From contig NZ_AP021879.1 of NCBI RefSeq assembly GCF_009689005.1, positions 1 to 64,000 of the forward strand: a stretch of 64,000 nt of DNA, in the 5' to 3' direction. Under the pieces are notes generated by a model. It was not told where the DNA came from and searched no databases. It was given only the letters and a program-made list of their open reading frames with translations. The stretch's first letter is position 1. Every line of letters begins with the position of its first letter. Positions 47,381-55,573 of this stretch are shown piece after piece. Source of the DNA: Desulfosarcina ovata subsp. ovata. Lineage in GTDB: Bacteria; Desulfobacterota; Desulfobacteria; Desulfobacterales; Desulfosarcinaceae. Both the position numbers and the translations under genes were made by a program.

Positions 47381-49087
47381 ATGAACCCTCGGATACATGC
47401 CAACGATAATATAATCGAAAGGTTTTATATTCCTGGCGGAGATGGATATTCGGCGTTCTGGCGGAGGGATAAATCTCCGATTGAAGTTCTAGAGCTTTCC
47501 AAGGTGCTTGTGTCCCTGAGGAAGATTTCATCTCATATCGGCAGGAATGTGGGAACAGTTGTCTGGTCGGGGATGGAACTTAAGGATGGTATTGCCCTTG
47601 ACCCAACACCCATTATGGGCAAGTACCCTGTCCCTGCTTTTAAAACAGATATCATGGTGGGCAGAACGATTCAGCTTTCCTATGAAAAAACGGAATGGAG
47701 CGAAAGGTATAAACAATTATCTTTATCACAACTCGATCTGCCGGACAATTATGCTTACAAATTCAATCTTTTTTTTGACATGTGCGAGAAGGTTTATACT
47801 GATTTGCTTGCTAATGTCAGCGTTCTTGGAAACTATACGGAAAAGGCGAGGCTGTGGGAGATAAAAGAAAAACGTAAAACATTCATTAATCCGCCAACGG
47901 ATATCGAACTTTATCACCTATGGTGGGATATGGCGGCGGACAGAAAAGGTTTAAAATACAAGGAAGAGTATGTCGATCGCTCGGTGGGTGGTCTCCTTGA
48001 AAGAACAAACCTGGAAAAATTTTATAAGAAACCCCTCAGGATGTTGAACTCCATAGTGGACAGGCTGAGATATGAGTGCCCGAGAATTGCAGGTGTCAGT
48101 GAACGAGGCTCCTTTAGAAAAGAGCTCTACCTGTCCATATGGCCTGGGATTCTAGAGCAAATCAGATTCTGGCCTACGGACAGGTCCGATCCGTTTCTTC
48201 TCGCGGATAAATACCAAGATGATATTGAGAAGGATGACAAGAAAAAAAAGGCTGTCAAGGCCACCCTTATCAGCTATGCTGACACGATTGAAAAAACGAT
48301 ACGGAAAAAGGCTGCTGACTATACTGAAAAAGTAAGATCCAATGTAAAGAATGTCGATGATGTTGTGCGTATCAAAGGAAACGATGTTATAATGCGGGTA
48401 AAAAATAAGGTGGATAAAAAATTGCTGCACAACCTGCAATTTATCCTGAAGAGCGTCGCACACAGAAAAACAGTTTACAGTAGAGGCTTAAAATCCGGAA
48501 AAATCGACCGTAGACGATTATACCGTGCTTCTACCACGGGGACGGTATTTAATCATAAAAAAGATCTGTTCAGGATGGTTAACAACATTGTGCTGCTTTT
48601 AGACGCTACAGGATCCATGGCGGAGCCTAACAAGTGGAATCAATCTGAAATTTTGATTCAGACCTTATTTACGGCGCTTGTCAACTACAACCCCAATGCC
48701 AGGCTCTTTGCTTACAACGAAGTAAAAAACATATGCCACCTGACGGAACTTTATATGAACGGAATCTTTTACACGGTGCTGCCCCATGGCCAGACGGCAT
48801 CCGGAGAAGCCATCATCGCCACGGCACTCAAGCTTAAATCCACTCAAAAGAAACCCCTTTTAATCCATATCACCGATGGTGCTTCGAACTGGGGATGTGG
48901 GGTTGTTGATGCCATCAAATTTTGCGCTAAAAGGAAAATCAATCTGTTGACTTTAGGTGTCGGATGCAGCCCCGGAGCCAAGGATGCACTAAAAAAAGAA
49001 TATGGCAATCTTTTGCAGTTTCTGGATAAAACCGATGACTTGCCCCATCTTTTAAGAAAATTACTGAATTACAGTAAATGGAACTAA
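47381..49087 (+). CDS. VWA-domain protein, partner of the MoxR ATPase (NorD/CobT-like)
   Basis: 568 aa. A long helical N-terminal part (1-390) precedes a von Willebrand A domain with MIDAS-like LLDATGSMAE near 407 and THITDGAS-type ITDGASNW near 494. The pair ATPase plus VWA protein acts as a metal- or cofactor-insertion chaperone in NorQ-NorD, CbbQ-CbbO and CobS-CobT. It is therefore inferred to remodel a catabolic enzyme, possibly Bss. AGGAGG lies upstream and it starts 81 bases after the ATPase stop. Intact. Confidence 0.72.
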   Translation: MNPRIHANDNIIERFYIPGGDGYSAFWRRDKSPIEVLELSKVLVSLRKISSHIGRNVGTVVWSGMELKDGIALDPTPIMGKYPVPAFKTDIMVGRTIQLSYEKTEWSERYKQLSLSQLDLPDNYAYKFNLFFDMCEKVYTDLLANVSVLGNYTEKARLWEIKEKRKTFINPPTDIELYHLWWDMAADRKGLKYKEEYVDRSVGGLLERTNLEKFYKKPLRMLNSIVDRLRYECPRIAGVSERGSFRKELYLSIWPGILEQIRFWPTDRSDPFLLADKYQDDIEKDDKKKKAVKATLISYADTIEKTIRKKAADYTEKVRSNVKNVDDVVRIKGNDVIMRVKNKVDKKLLHNLQFILKSVAHRKTVYSRGLKSGKIDRRRLYRASTTGTVFNHKKDLFRMVNNIVLLLDATGSMAEPNKWNQSEILIQTLFTALVNYNPNARLFAYNEVKNICHLTELYMNGIFYTVLPHGQTASGEAIIATALKLKSTQKKPLLIHITDGASNWGCGVVDAIKFCAKRKINLLTLGVGCSPGAKDALKKEYGNLLQFLDKTDDLPHLLRKLLNYSKWN

Positions 49088-49091
49088 TAAA

Positions 49092-49682
49092 ATGGTAGTT
49101 GATTATAACCTCGTGAATCAAATATTGGATATCGAATGGGAGATGTTTCAGGCTGTCAAAAGTGCTTCTCCCGCTTCCTGCCAAAATGCGCCGGATAGTT
49201 TCAGAAAGATACGCGGTTCTATTTTTGAGACCTGGCCGAACAAAATTCTTGAATCTTATCTTGACGATCTGATCAACGCTCAAAATTCGGGAAAAAACCT
49301 GCTCACCGAAAAGTATGCCCGTATGGACAACCTGATTCCTTTGCTAAATGCCAACCCGTTAATCAATGAAATAGTGAACATTGAAACTGGCTGGCAAAAG
49401 GAACTCAAACAGAAATATCCATCAATTTATGCTCTTTCCTGCCGGGGAATGGACCCTGTTAAAAATGGAAGCAATTTTTCCGTATACCTCAAATGCGAAC
49501 TGGAAACATATAGCAACAAAACCATTGAACGTTATTATTCGCATGTAAAAAAAGCTTTTGATAATAAAAAAAACATTGCTGTAAAAGCAATGGACCGTCT
49601 GGTTAAAAAAGCTGGATACAAGGATATAGAACATGCTGAAAACTATCTGACCACCACAGGTAAGGCTGGCGGAAAGAAATAA
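49092..49682 (+). CDS. DUF4125-like helical protein, function unknown
   Basis: 196 aa, helical and charged, beginning MVVDYNLVNQILDIEWEMF. It includes a CRGMDPVKNG segment and a lysine-rich tail. I recall DUF4125 for similar proteins, but only tentatively. It starts five bases after the VWA stop, so translational coupling is likely and it ends the accessory set. Its last codons and stop lie inside the left arm of an inverted-repeat element (49664-49686), so the insertion probably replaced the native C-terminus. Confidence 0.5.
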   Translation: MVVDYNLVNQILDIEWEMFQAVKSASPASCQNAPDSFRKIRGSIFETWPNKILESYLDDLINAQNSGKNLLTEKYARMDNLIPLLNANPLINEIVNIETGWQKELKQKYPSIYALSCRGMDPVKNGSNFSVYLKCELETYSNKTIERYYSHVKKAFDNKKNIAVKAMDRLVKKAGYKDIEHAENYLTTTGKAGGKK

Positions 49683-49822
49683 TTCCACCATCCTGCTTGT
49701 CTTTGTGCCCGTCTACCGCGTTTCCGCCACAGGCACATATTCTCGATATGCACCGGTGGCGGCGCCTTGTAGACGACTACAAATCCGGCGCGATCTGGGG
49801 GAATTATTTCTTTCCGCCAGCC
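49664..49822. repeat. 159-bp element with perfect 23-bp inverted repeats
   Basis: The arms 49664-49686 and 49800-49822 (outer GGCTGGCGG, inner ATTCC) are perfect inverted repeats. Between them a further pair (GTCTACCGCG and GTAGAC) suggests a second stem. It covers the stop codon of the preceding gene and may serve as a terminator of the operon. The structure is MITE-like; no transposase here. Confidence 0.7.
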
Positions 49823-49906
49823 TAAATCTGAGTAATTATTCATTACCGGTAAAAACATCGTAAAACTTTCATTATAGTTACACTTTCGATAATAGGAGAA
49901 CTATAA

Positions 49907-51571
49907 ATGTCCATAAATATGAAAGATATGAAAATCAAAACAAAGTTCGCTATTTTTGGAGGGATGGTTTTCTTTATGTTTTTTGTTTCGCTTATTGGAA
50001 TGATGGAGATTGCTAAGACAACTTATTTTCAGAGGCTTGAACGTAATCATGCTGAAGGCGTAGTCTATTTTGAATGGAAGAGTTTTGAATTTTTTAAGAA
50101 ATTAAAAGATGATTCGAGCATGCTGGATGCAGATATGACAAAATGGGTTACCAAAGAAGCTGGTACGCATAAAGAAATGGGATTAATTCAATTAGTTAAT
50201 GAGCTAAAGGATCAACCCACGCATGCTTTTGAAGCGATCAACCCCATAGAGAAGATGCTTTTTAGATTGCTTGGATTAGGTGAAATTATCAACTTATGCA
50301 ATGATGACATAACTTCCTGCAATCATATTTTAGACGCATTGAATAAATATAAAGATGCTAAAATGTCAGAAACACAGCTCATGAAGGTTTTAAAAACGGA
50401 AACTGATTTAATAAAAGACTATGGTGCCAATTTTTCCATTTTGGTCAATAAAAGCGCTTCCATTATAAAAAATCTGATGATTTTCATAGTGGTCGTTTCT
50501 TTTGTTTCAACGCTTATATTTTTGATTCTGTTTGCGAAGATGGTCATTAGACCGATTATAAAGATAACGGATATTTCACTGGAAATCGCTAAAGGAGATT
50601 TAAGAAAAAGAATAAATTTACGAACAAAAGATGAACTTGGGAATTTATCGGAATCGTTCGATACCATGGTGGAAAAAACCAGAGAAATAATAGACATTGT
50701 TTTATCAAAATCCGAAGTGTTGAACGATTCGTCTGAGTCTCTTGCAGTTCTTTCTGGCGAAATGTTAGAGAATTCAAAAAATAGCTCCAGCATGGCAGGC
50801 ACTATTGCATTGGCTGCTGAAGAGATGAGCGCAAACATGAACTCAGTATCTACAACAACGGAGCACGCATCAAACAATGTGGGAATGATAGCGGCTGCTA
50901 TGGAAGAGATGTCCACCACAATCGAAGATATCGCTCAAAATACAGAAAAAGCCAGATCTATCACCTCCAAGGCGGTTGAACAGGCCAAGAACGCTTCTGA
51001 TAAAGTCGATGAACTAGGCAACGCAGCAAACGAAATCAGTAAAGTAACTGAAACCATAACTGAAATTTCCGAGCAGACAAATCTATTGGCATTAAATGCA
51101 ACGATTGAGGCAGCACGCGCTGGAGAATCCGGTAAAGGCTTTGCGGTGGTAGCGAACGAGATTAAAGACCTTGCAAAACAGACAGCTGACGCCACACAAA
51201 AGATAAAAATGCAGATTGAAGGGATTCAAAGCAAAACCGACGATACTGTAAACGAAATTGGACAGATATCCAAAGTGATCAGTGAAATTAACCAAATCGT
51301 TGTAACAATTACAACAGCGATTGAAGAACAATCTATTGCAGGCAAAGATATTGCGGAAAATGTTGCCCAAGCCTCCATTGAGATACAAGAAATTACCAAA
51401 AATGTAGTCCAAAGTTCAACTGTTTCCAATAAAATAACCGGAGACATATCGAAAGTCAACCAGATGGCTGATGAAATCTCTGGCAGCAACTCTCGGTTAA
51501 ATACGAAAGCCAGAGAATTGACGAGTATTGCAGGTGAGCTGAAAGAAAAAGTGCGTATATTTATCGTATAA
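49907..51571 (+). CDS. Methyl-accepting chemotaxis protein
   Basis: 554 aa. Transmembrane segments at about 14-34 and 184-207 flank a periplasmic helical sensing domain of about 150 residues. A HAMP domain (about 208-262) leads to the cytoplasmic signalling hairpin with conserved tip [19 protein letters not shown] near 385. The ATG has AGGAG seven or eight bases upstream. Chemotaxis receptors near catabolic genes often sense the substrate, but the ligand here is unknown. Confidence 0.92.
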   Translation: MSINMKDMKIKTKFAIFGGMVFFMFFVSLIGMMEIAKTTYFQRLERNHAEGVVYFEWKSFEFFKKLKDDSSMLDADMTKWVTKEAGTHKEMGLIQLVNELKDQPTHAFEAINPIEKMLFRLLGLGEIINLCNDDITSCNHILDALNKYKDAKMSETQLMKVLKTETDLIKDYGANFSILVNKSASIIKNLMIFIVVVSFVSTLIFLILFAKMVIRPIIKITDISLEIAKGDLRKRINLRTKDELGNLSESFDTMVEKTREIIDIVLSKSEVLNDSSESLAVLSGEMLENSKNSSSMAGTIALAAEEMSANMNSVSTTTEHASNNVGMIAAAMEEMSTTIEDIAQNTEKARSITSKAVEQAKNASDKVDELGNAANEISKVTETITEISEQTNLLALNATIEAARAGESGKGFAVVANEIKDLAKQTADATQKIKMQIEGIQSKTDDTVNEIGQISKVISEINQIVVTITTAIEEQSIAGKDIAENVAQASIEIQEITKNVVQSSTVSNKITGDISKVNQMADEISGSNSRLNTKARELTSIAGELKEKVRIFIV

Positions 51572-51656
51572 AATCTTATATCCCGCAATTACAATTAAAA
51601 CTAATATCCCCTAAAAATTGTTTTTTTACAAATTACATAAGTTCAAAGGATAAAAT

Positions 51657-52022
51657 ATGTTTCTTATCAGCCATCAATTAAAAGATTGCATATCACAAAT
51701 AAAGCCGGCTATGGTGGCAACTGCTGACAAAACAGGACGACCGAACGTATCACCCAAAGGCTCATTACGCGTGCTTGATGAGCATCATTTGTTGTTTGCG
51801 GATTTAAGATCTCCCATCACAACTAATAATTTGAAGGAAAATCCATATCTTTCAATGATCGGATTCGATCCGGCCACGCGAACCGGATGGCGGGTATGGG
51901 GAAAAGCCGTCGAGATAACCGATTCCGGTGGTTTATACGATCGGCTCAGAGATGAATACGCCGCCAAGGGAAAAGTGAACTATGTTATCAAAGTCCTTGT
52001 CGAAAGGGGAATGATATTCTAA
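51657..52022 (+). CDS. Pyridoxamine 5'-phosphate oxidase-fold flavin/heme protein
   Basis: 121 aa. It is a short split-barrel protein of the PNPOx-like group. The N-terminal KPAMVATADKTGRPNVSPKG segment and the following LLFADLRS/TTNNLKENP motif are typical of FMN- or F420-binding members. It is small and lacks C-terminal domains. Substrate unknown. It stands downstream of the chemoreceptor gene (85 bases) and upstream of a palindromic repeat, as a solo gene. Confidence 0.75.
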   Translation: MFLISHQLKDCISQIKPAMVATADKTGRPNVSPKGSLRVLDEHHLLFADLRSPITTNNLKENPYLSMIGFDPATRTGWRVWGKAVEITDSGGLYDRLRDEYAAKGKVNYVIKVLVERGMIF

Positions 52023-52068
52023 TTCCAATTTGTCATCAAATATATCGAAACCAACGATTTTAATATGT

Positions 52069-52176
52069 TATAGCATTCAAGATAATGTTTTTGGGCTGCG
52101 TTATCGGTCGAAAGCAGTATACCAATACGGCTTCCTCCCTTAAGGCCTTGCCAAAAACATTATCTTAAACACTATA
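52069..52176. repeat. 108-bp palindromic repeat, copy 1
   Basis: Ends read TATAG...AAGATAATGTTTTTGG and the inverse CCAAAAACATTATCTT...CTATA, giving terminal inverted repeats of about 25 bases. It is almost identical to copy 2 at 52661, and shares ends and core with copy 3 at 62383. Copies 1 and 2 bracket the small Cys-rich/MoaD gene pair. Confidence 0.8.
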
Positions 52177-52188
52177 GGATGCTGATTG

Positions 52189-52377
52189 ATGAAAATAAGA
52201 AATATTTTTGCTACAATTTGCAATTTTTGTCCGTTATGTAATTTTGCCAGGAATCACCCGAAAAGCTTTGTTGGCCGCATGATGATCTGGCACGGTAAAT
52301 GGTGCCCGGCGTGGAAAGCATGGCAGGAGGTTTACGGTTCCCATTCTGAAGTCATAAAGGAGGACAACCGGAAATGA
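52189..52377 (+). CDS. Small cysteine/tryptophan-rich protein upstream of MoaD-like gene
   Basis: 62 aa from the ATG at 52189. A TTG one codon before is also open. Motif CNFCPLCNFARNHP near 12-25 (CxxCxxC) and WHGKWCPAWKAW near 35-46 give four cysteines, suitable for a metal or Fe-S cluster. It overlaps the MoaD-like gene by four bases. No named family known to me. It might carry sulfur or bind metal in the downstream sulfur-carrier system. Confidence 0.6.
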   Translation: MKIRNIFATICNFCPLCNFARNHPKSFVGRMMIWHGKWCPAWKAWQEVYGSHSEVIKEDNRK

Positions 52378-52655
52378 AAATCAGCATTAAATTAGCTGGC
52401 GGCTTGGTTCGTTTATTCCAGCAAGAACGAATGATGGTCGAAATAAAGGCAGATCAAAATTTACTGATTTTAATTGATACCCTTGAAACCATGCTTCCCG
52501 GTATAAAAAGCGAGCTGTGCGATGACGACCTCAACATAACGGATAGTATTAATATTTACGTAAACGGTGATAATGTGCGCTATCTTAAAGATTTAAATAC
52601 AGCTCTTAATGATGGTGACCAAGTCAATATTATTCCGGCGGCTGCAGCCGGTTAG
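52374..52655 (+). CDS. MoaD/ThiS-like ubiquitin-fold sulfur carrier
   Basis: 93 aa beta-grasp protein with the family C-terminal segment GDQVNIIPAAAAG. Sulfur carriers normally end in Gly-Gly, and here the penultimate residue is Ala. Whether the C-terminus can be thiocarboxylated by the E1-like enzyme is therefore uncertain, though some MoaD paralogues in anaerobes vary here. Partner: the ThiF/MoeB-type gene at 53305. The 4-base overlap with the upstream gene suggests coupled translation. Confidence 0.8.
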   Translation: MKISIKLAGGLVRLFQQERMMVEIKADQNLLILIDTLETMLPGIKSELCDDDLNITDSINIYVNGDNVRYLKDLNTALNDGDQVNIIPAAAAG

Positions 52656-52660
52656 CATTA

Positions 52661-52768
52661 TCTAGCATTGAAGATAATGTTTTTGGGCTGCGTTATCGGT
52701 CGAAAGCAGTATACCAATACGGCTTCCTCCCTTAAGGCCTTGCCAAAAACATTATCTTCAATACTATA
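52661..52768. repeat. 108-bp palindromic repeat, copy 2
   Basis: Same length as copy 1 and nearly identical in sequence (a few base differences at the ends, e.g. TCTAG for TATAG). It lies in the 129-base gap after the MoaD-like gene. Its inverted ends would form a long hairpin within the operon mRNA. Confidence 0.8.
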
Positions 52769-52783
52769 ATGAAGGAGGAATCC

Positions 52784-53308
52784 ATGATTATTGACCGCCC
52801 AAAGTCACACTTCATTTTCGTTCTTCCCACTGACCATGTAAATCGCCATTATAATTATATTCAGTACAATAATAAGCCATTGACCAATAGAGAATACCTT
52901 AAGTATTGGGGAAAATGGATCATCTTTGGGAATCCGGAAGAACTCGCCGCACTGGCAAAGCGGCTTGATTTTTATGTTGAAAAAAAAAGGATCCCGGCAG
53001 TCAAATACGACCGGAAGGAAATTCCCGAGTTTGAATTCGGCCAATGTGTCATGTGTGTTTATTGCGATGTACGACAGCGTACTAGTGTCTGGACGATACT
53101 TTCAAACCTTGGAATCAAAGACAAGGCATGGGTTTATGAGAAAGAAACCGTTGACCGGTGGCGTCCCGGTGGGTACCTTCTCGAAACATGGATCTCAAGC
53201 AGGAAGATGGACGAAGAAATGGCCCAAAAAGTCCGCAATGATGCAGAGAATACCTTTAAACAGATGTTTGAAAATGAGAATGCCGTTTTCAGAGGAATTG
53301 TGCAGTGA
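52784..53308 (+). CDS. Hypothetical protein with CxxCxxC motif
   Basis: 174 aa from the ATG at 52784, which has AAGGAGG upstream. The frame starting at 52769 overlaps that site. It holds CVMCVYCD near 91-98, a metal-ligand-like triplet of cysteines, and a helical C-terminus (RKMDEEMAQKVRNDAE). No family is recognised. The four-base overlap with the E1-like gene places it in the same functional unit, between the sulfur carrier and its activating enzyme. Confidence 0.55.
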   Translation: MIIDRPKSHFIFVLPTDHVNRHYNYIQYNNKPLTNREYLKYWGKWIIFGNPEELAALAKRLDFYVEKKRIPAVKYDRKEIPEFEFGQCVMCVYCDVRQRTSVWTILSNLGIKDKAWVYEKETVDRWRPGGYLLETWISSRKMDEEMAQKVRNDAENTFKQMFENENAVFRGIVQ

Positions 53309-54054
53309 ATGCTCAGAAGTTCGAAAAATACGCACGTCAAATGATTTTTCCGGAAATCGGTGAATCAGGCCAAGAGAAACTTCAGGATGCAAAGGTTTTA
53401 TTGATTGGCGCCGGCGGTCTGGGATCATCCTGCAGTACTTACCTTGCAGCTGCCGGCGTTGGGACCGTTGGTATTTGCGATAACGATATGGTGGAACTGA
53501 GCAATTTGAACCGCCAGATTCTTCATAACCCAAATCGGATTGGGACATTAAAGGTTAATTCAGCCCAAATAACATTAACGGCCGCGAATCCGGAAATTAA
53601 CATTGAAACCTATCCGGAAAGATTGAAAGATGCGGGTCGGTTGAGCCGGGTTGTTGAAGGGTATGACGTTATTATCGACTGCTCTGATAATGCGCCAACC
53701 CGTTATATCATTAATACGGCTTGTATTGAAGAAAACAAGCCTTGGATTTATGGAGCAGTTAACGGCCTTGAGGGACAGTCGATGACCATAATACCCGGCC
53801 GTGGCCCCTGTTACCGCTGTTTGTACCCTTCCGCCGCTGCTCATTCCCGCGAAGCTCAAGCTGCCCCTGTTATTGGCGTCACGCCAGGTATCATAGGCAT
53901 CGTTCAAGCTGCTGAAGCCATAAAACTAATTCTTAATGTCGGAAAAGCGCTGGTTGGCAGGCTGCTTTTTATCGATCTTTTGGAAATGACGGTTGCCGAG
54001 TTCGCAATTTCAAAAAATGCCGGTTGTATGTCCTGTGGAAAAAGGCCCCCATGA
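53305..54054 (+). CDS. ThiF/MoeB/HesA-family E1-like activating enzyme
   Basis: 249 aa. Nucleotide-binding GAGGLGSSCSTYLAAAG near residue 31, the D-N-D / NLNRQ motif (LSNLNRQILH) near 65, and the zinc pair CYRC ... CMSC characteristic of MoeB/ThiF enzymes. These adenylate the C-terminus of MoaD/ThiS proteins for sulfur transfer. The partner gene is the MoaD-like one at 52374. Such pairs often serve molybdenum or tungsten cofactor making for aldehyde or aromatic oxidoreductases, none of which is in the window. Confidence 0.85.
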   Translation: MNAQKFEKYARQMIFPEIGESGQEKLQDAKVLLIGAGGLGSSCSTYLAAAGVGTVGICDNDMVELSNLNRQILHNPNRIGTLKVNSAQITLTAANPEINIETYPERLKDAGRLSRVVEGYDVIIDCSDNAPTRYIINTACIEENKPWIYGAVNGLEGQSMTIIPGRGPCYRCLYPSAAAHSREAQAAPVIGVTPGIIGIVQAAEAIKLILNVGKALVGRLLFIDLLEMTVAEFAISKNAGCMSCGKRPP

Positions 54055-54126
54055 TCCGGACCTGAAATCGGACTGTTCGGACTGTGTGGAAGTAGTCATT
54101 GATTAAAAAACAAGGGGGGAAGCCAT

Positions 54127-54873
54127 ATGAATTTGAATTATCAGGCAATAATCGTTAATGAAGACGATAGGGGCCTTCCCATAGGGCAGGGAAACGGAAT
54201 TTTGATGGACAGTGTTAGAGGAATCGTATCAACTGTGGCTCATGGTGTCAAACGGGGCAGTAAGTGCAAGGTTTTTTTAGGAGACAGAGCATATAATGCA
54301 GCATTCCAGAATGATGCCATTGATTGGCGTATGGATATGGCTCTGGTAACCCTGGATGATACGTGGGATGAGCCCCTCGCCTCTTCACCTGCTACGGCCG
54401 ATTCACGCGATGGAGATGAGATAATAATTCCCGGATTCCTGCCCTGTGAGAACAGTGAAGCAAAGGGTATATTGCGCTCATATTATAATCTGAATATATC
54501 CAAAGAAATATGTCCTGTCTCTGTAGCGGGGAAAATTGTGGCTATGCACGAAAGCCTGGCCCGCATGGGGGTTGACGCTTTTTTAAACGAAATCGCTGAC
54601 TTAGAACAGACTAAAAATAGTCTCTCTGTCTCAATTGAAAAAAACCGCTTATTTTATGATGACTACATCATCTTAGAGATTGGGGGACTTGACAAACAGA
54701 TAGCTACGGGGCTTAGCGGTTCTCCTGTAGTGGATGTCAAAGGCGAGATCATAGGTATTTTTTCTATTATGCTTAATGACGATAACCTTAATATGGGTGC
54801 TGCAATACCCATCGCAGAGGCTAAAAGACTTGTTACTGAATTTGTCGATGGCCAACAAGAGAAATTTGATTGA
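54127..54873 (+). CDS. Trypsin-like serine protease
   Basis: 248 aa, no signal peptide. The catalytic triad candidates are His in STVAHGV (about 39), Asp in RMDMALV (about 71) and Ser in TGLSGSPV (about 201), in the order of the chymotrypsin fold. A helical insert of about 60 residues separates Asp and Ser. No PDZ domain is visible, so it is not a classic DegP. Substrate unknown. It stands 72 bases after the E1-like gene and may be co-transcribed. Confidence 0.75.
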   Translation: MNLNYQAIIVNEDDRGLPIGQGNGILMDSVRGIVSTVAHGVKRGSKCKVFLGDRAYNAAFQNDAIDWRMDMALVTLDDTWDEPLASSPATADSRDGDEIIIPGFLPCENSEAKGILRSYYNLNISKEICPVSVAGKIVAMHESLARMGVDAFLNEIADLEQTKNSLSVSIEKNRLFYDDYIILEIGGLDKQIATGLSGSPVVDVKGEIIGIFSIMLNDDNLNMGAAIPIAEAKRLVTEFVDGQQEKFD

Positions 54874-55499
54874 ACATTTAAGGCGCTGAAGGACCACGAA
54901 CAGGCTTCATCAAAATAAATGGTGTCGCCAAAGGTCAACATGCCCGACCAGTAGCCCCGTTTGACCCCAGCGTGGCAGCCGCAGCAGAAAATGTCGTCAT
55001 GCAGAAAACGAGAATGCCCCAACCGGCAGCGCATAACCAACGAATCTGTCCATTAATCATTTTTCCCCTCTGTTCCCGAAAGCGCTTACTGAAATCCACA
55101 CGCCATCTCAATTCCTCTGCGTTCAAATGTATCATACTGAGTAGAATTCGAGTTAATAAAAAGCAATTTGTCAAACTCTTTTAAAAAACCCGGCCGTTTT
55201 GGCGGTGTTTGCAATCGCACTTAAACCACCTGAAAATTCTGTAAACCATATCGTTGATAATTTTTAAAATATTAATTAAATAAAGTTAGATAGCATGCAA
55301 AACGCGGTTTGCTGGTTTCGGCAGTCAATGAGTGCTGATACAAATGGCCGTCCAAGTTCATGGAGCAATCCAAACATAATAAAATTTAACCATTTGTTGC
55401 TATTTTTTGAGCTTAATTCTTTTTCTAATAAAAAGTCATCTGGAGCTTCTGCCCGGCCCGCCGATCCATTGCGGTTTGCACCGTCGCTTTCAAGCCGAA
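54874..55499. other. Intergenic, with possible gene debris
   Basis: On the minus strand an ATG at about 55057 has a good GGGG site and encodes a 41-aa secretory-type start (AAGWGILVFCMTTFSAAAAT), then stops. A second frame further on has a heme-type CCGCH segment. Together these suggest a frameshifted cytochrome scrap, but the match is weak. From about 55400 the sequence matches the upstream region of TetR copy 2. Confidence 0.35.
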
Positions 55500-55528
55500 T
55501 TGAGCTTGCCAAACCCTCGGGGTAAATA
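55500..55528 (+). promoter_or_regulatory. Putative promoter of tandem-TetR copy 3
   Basis: TTGAGC (55500-55505), 17-base spacer, TAAATA (55523-55528), matching the site before copy 2. Confidence 0.45.
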
Positions 55529-55573
55529 ATAAAAGAGAGACCAATCAATTTTTTTGGTGTAAAAGGAGTAATT

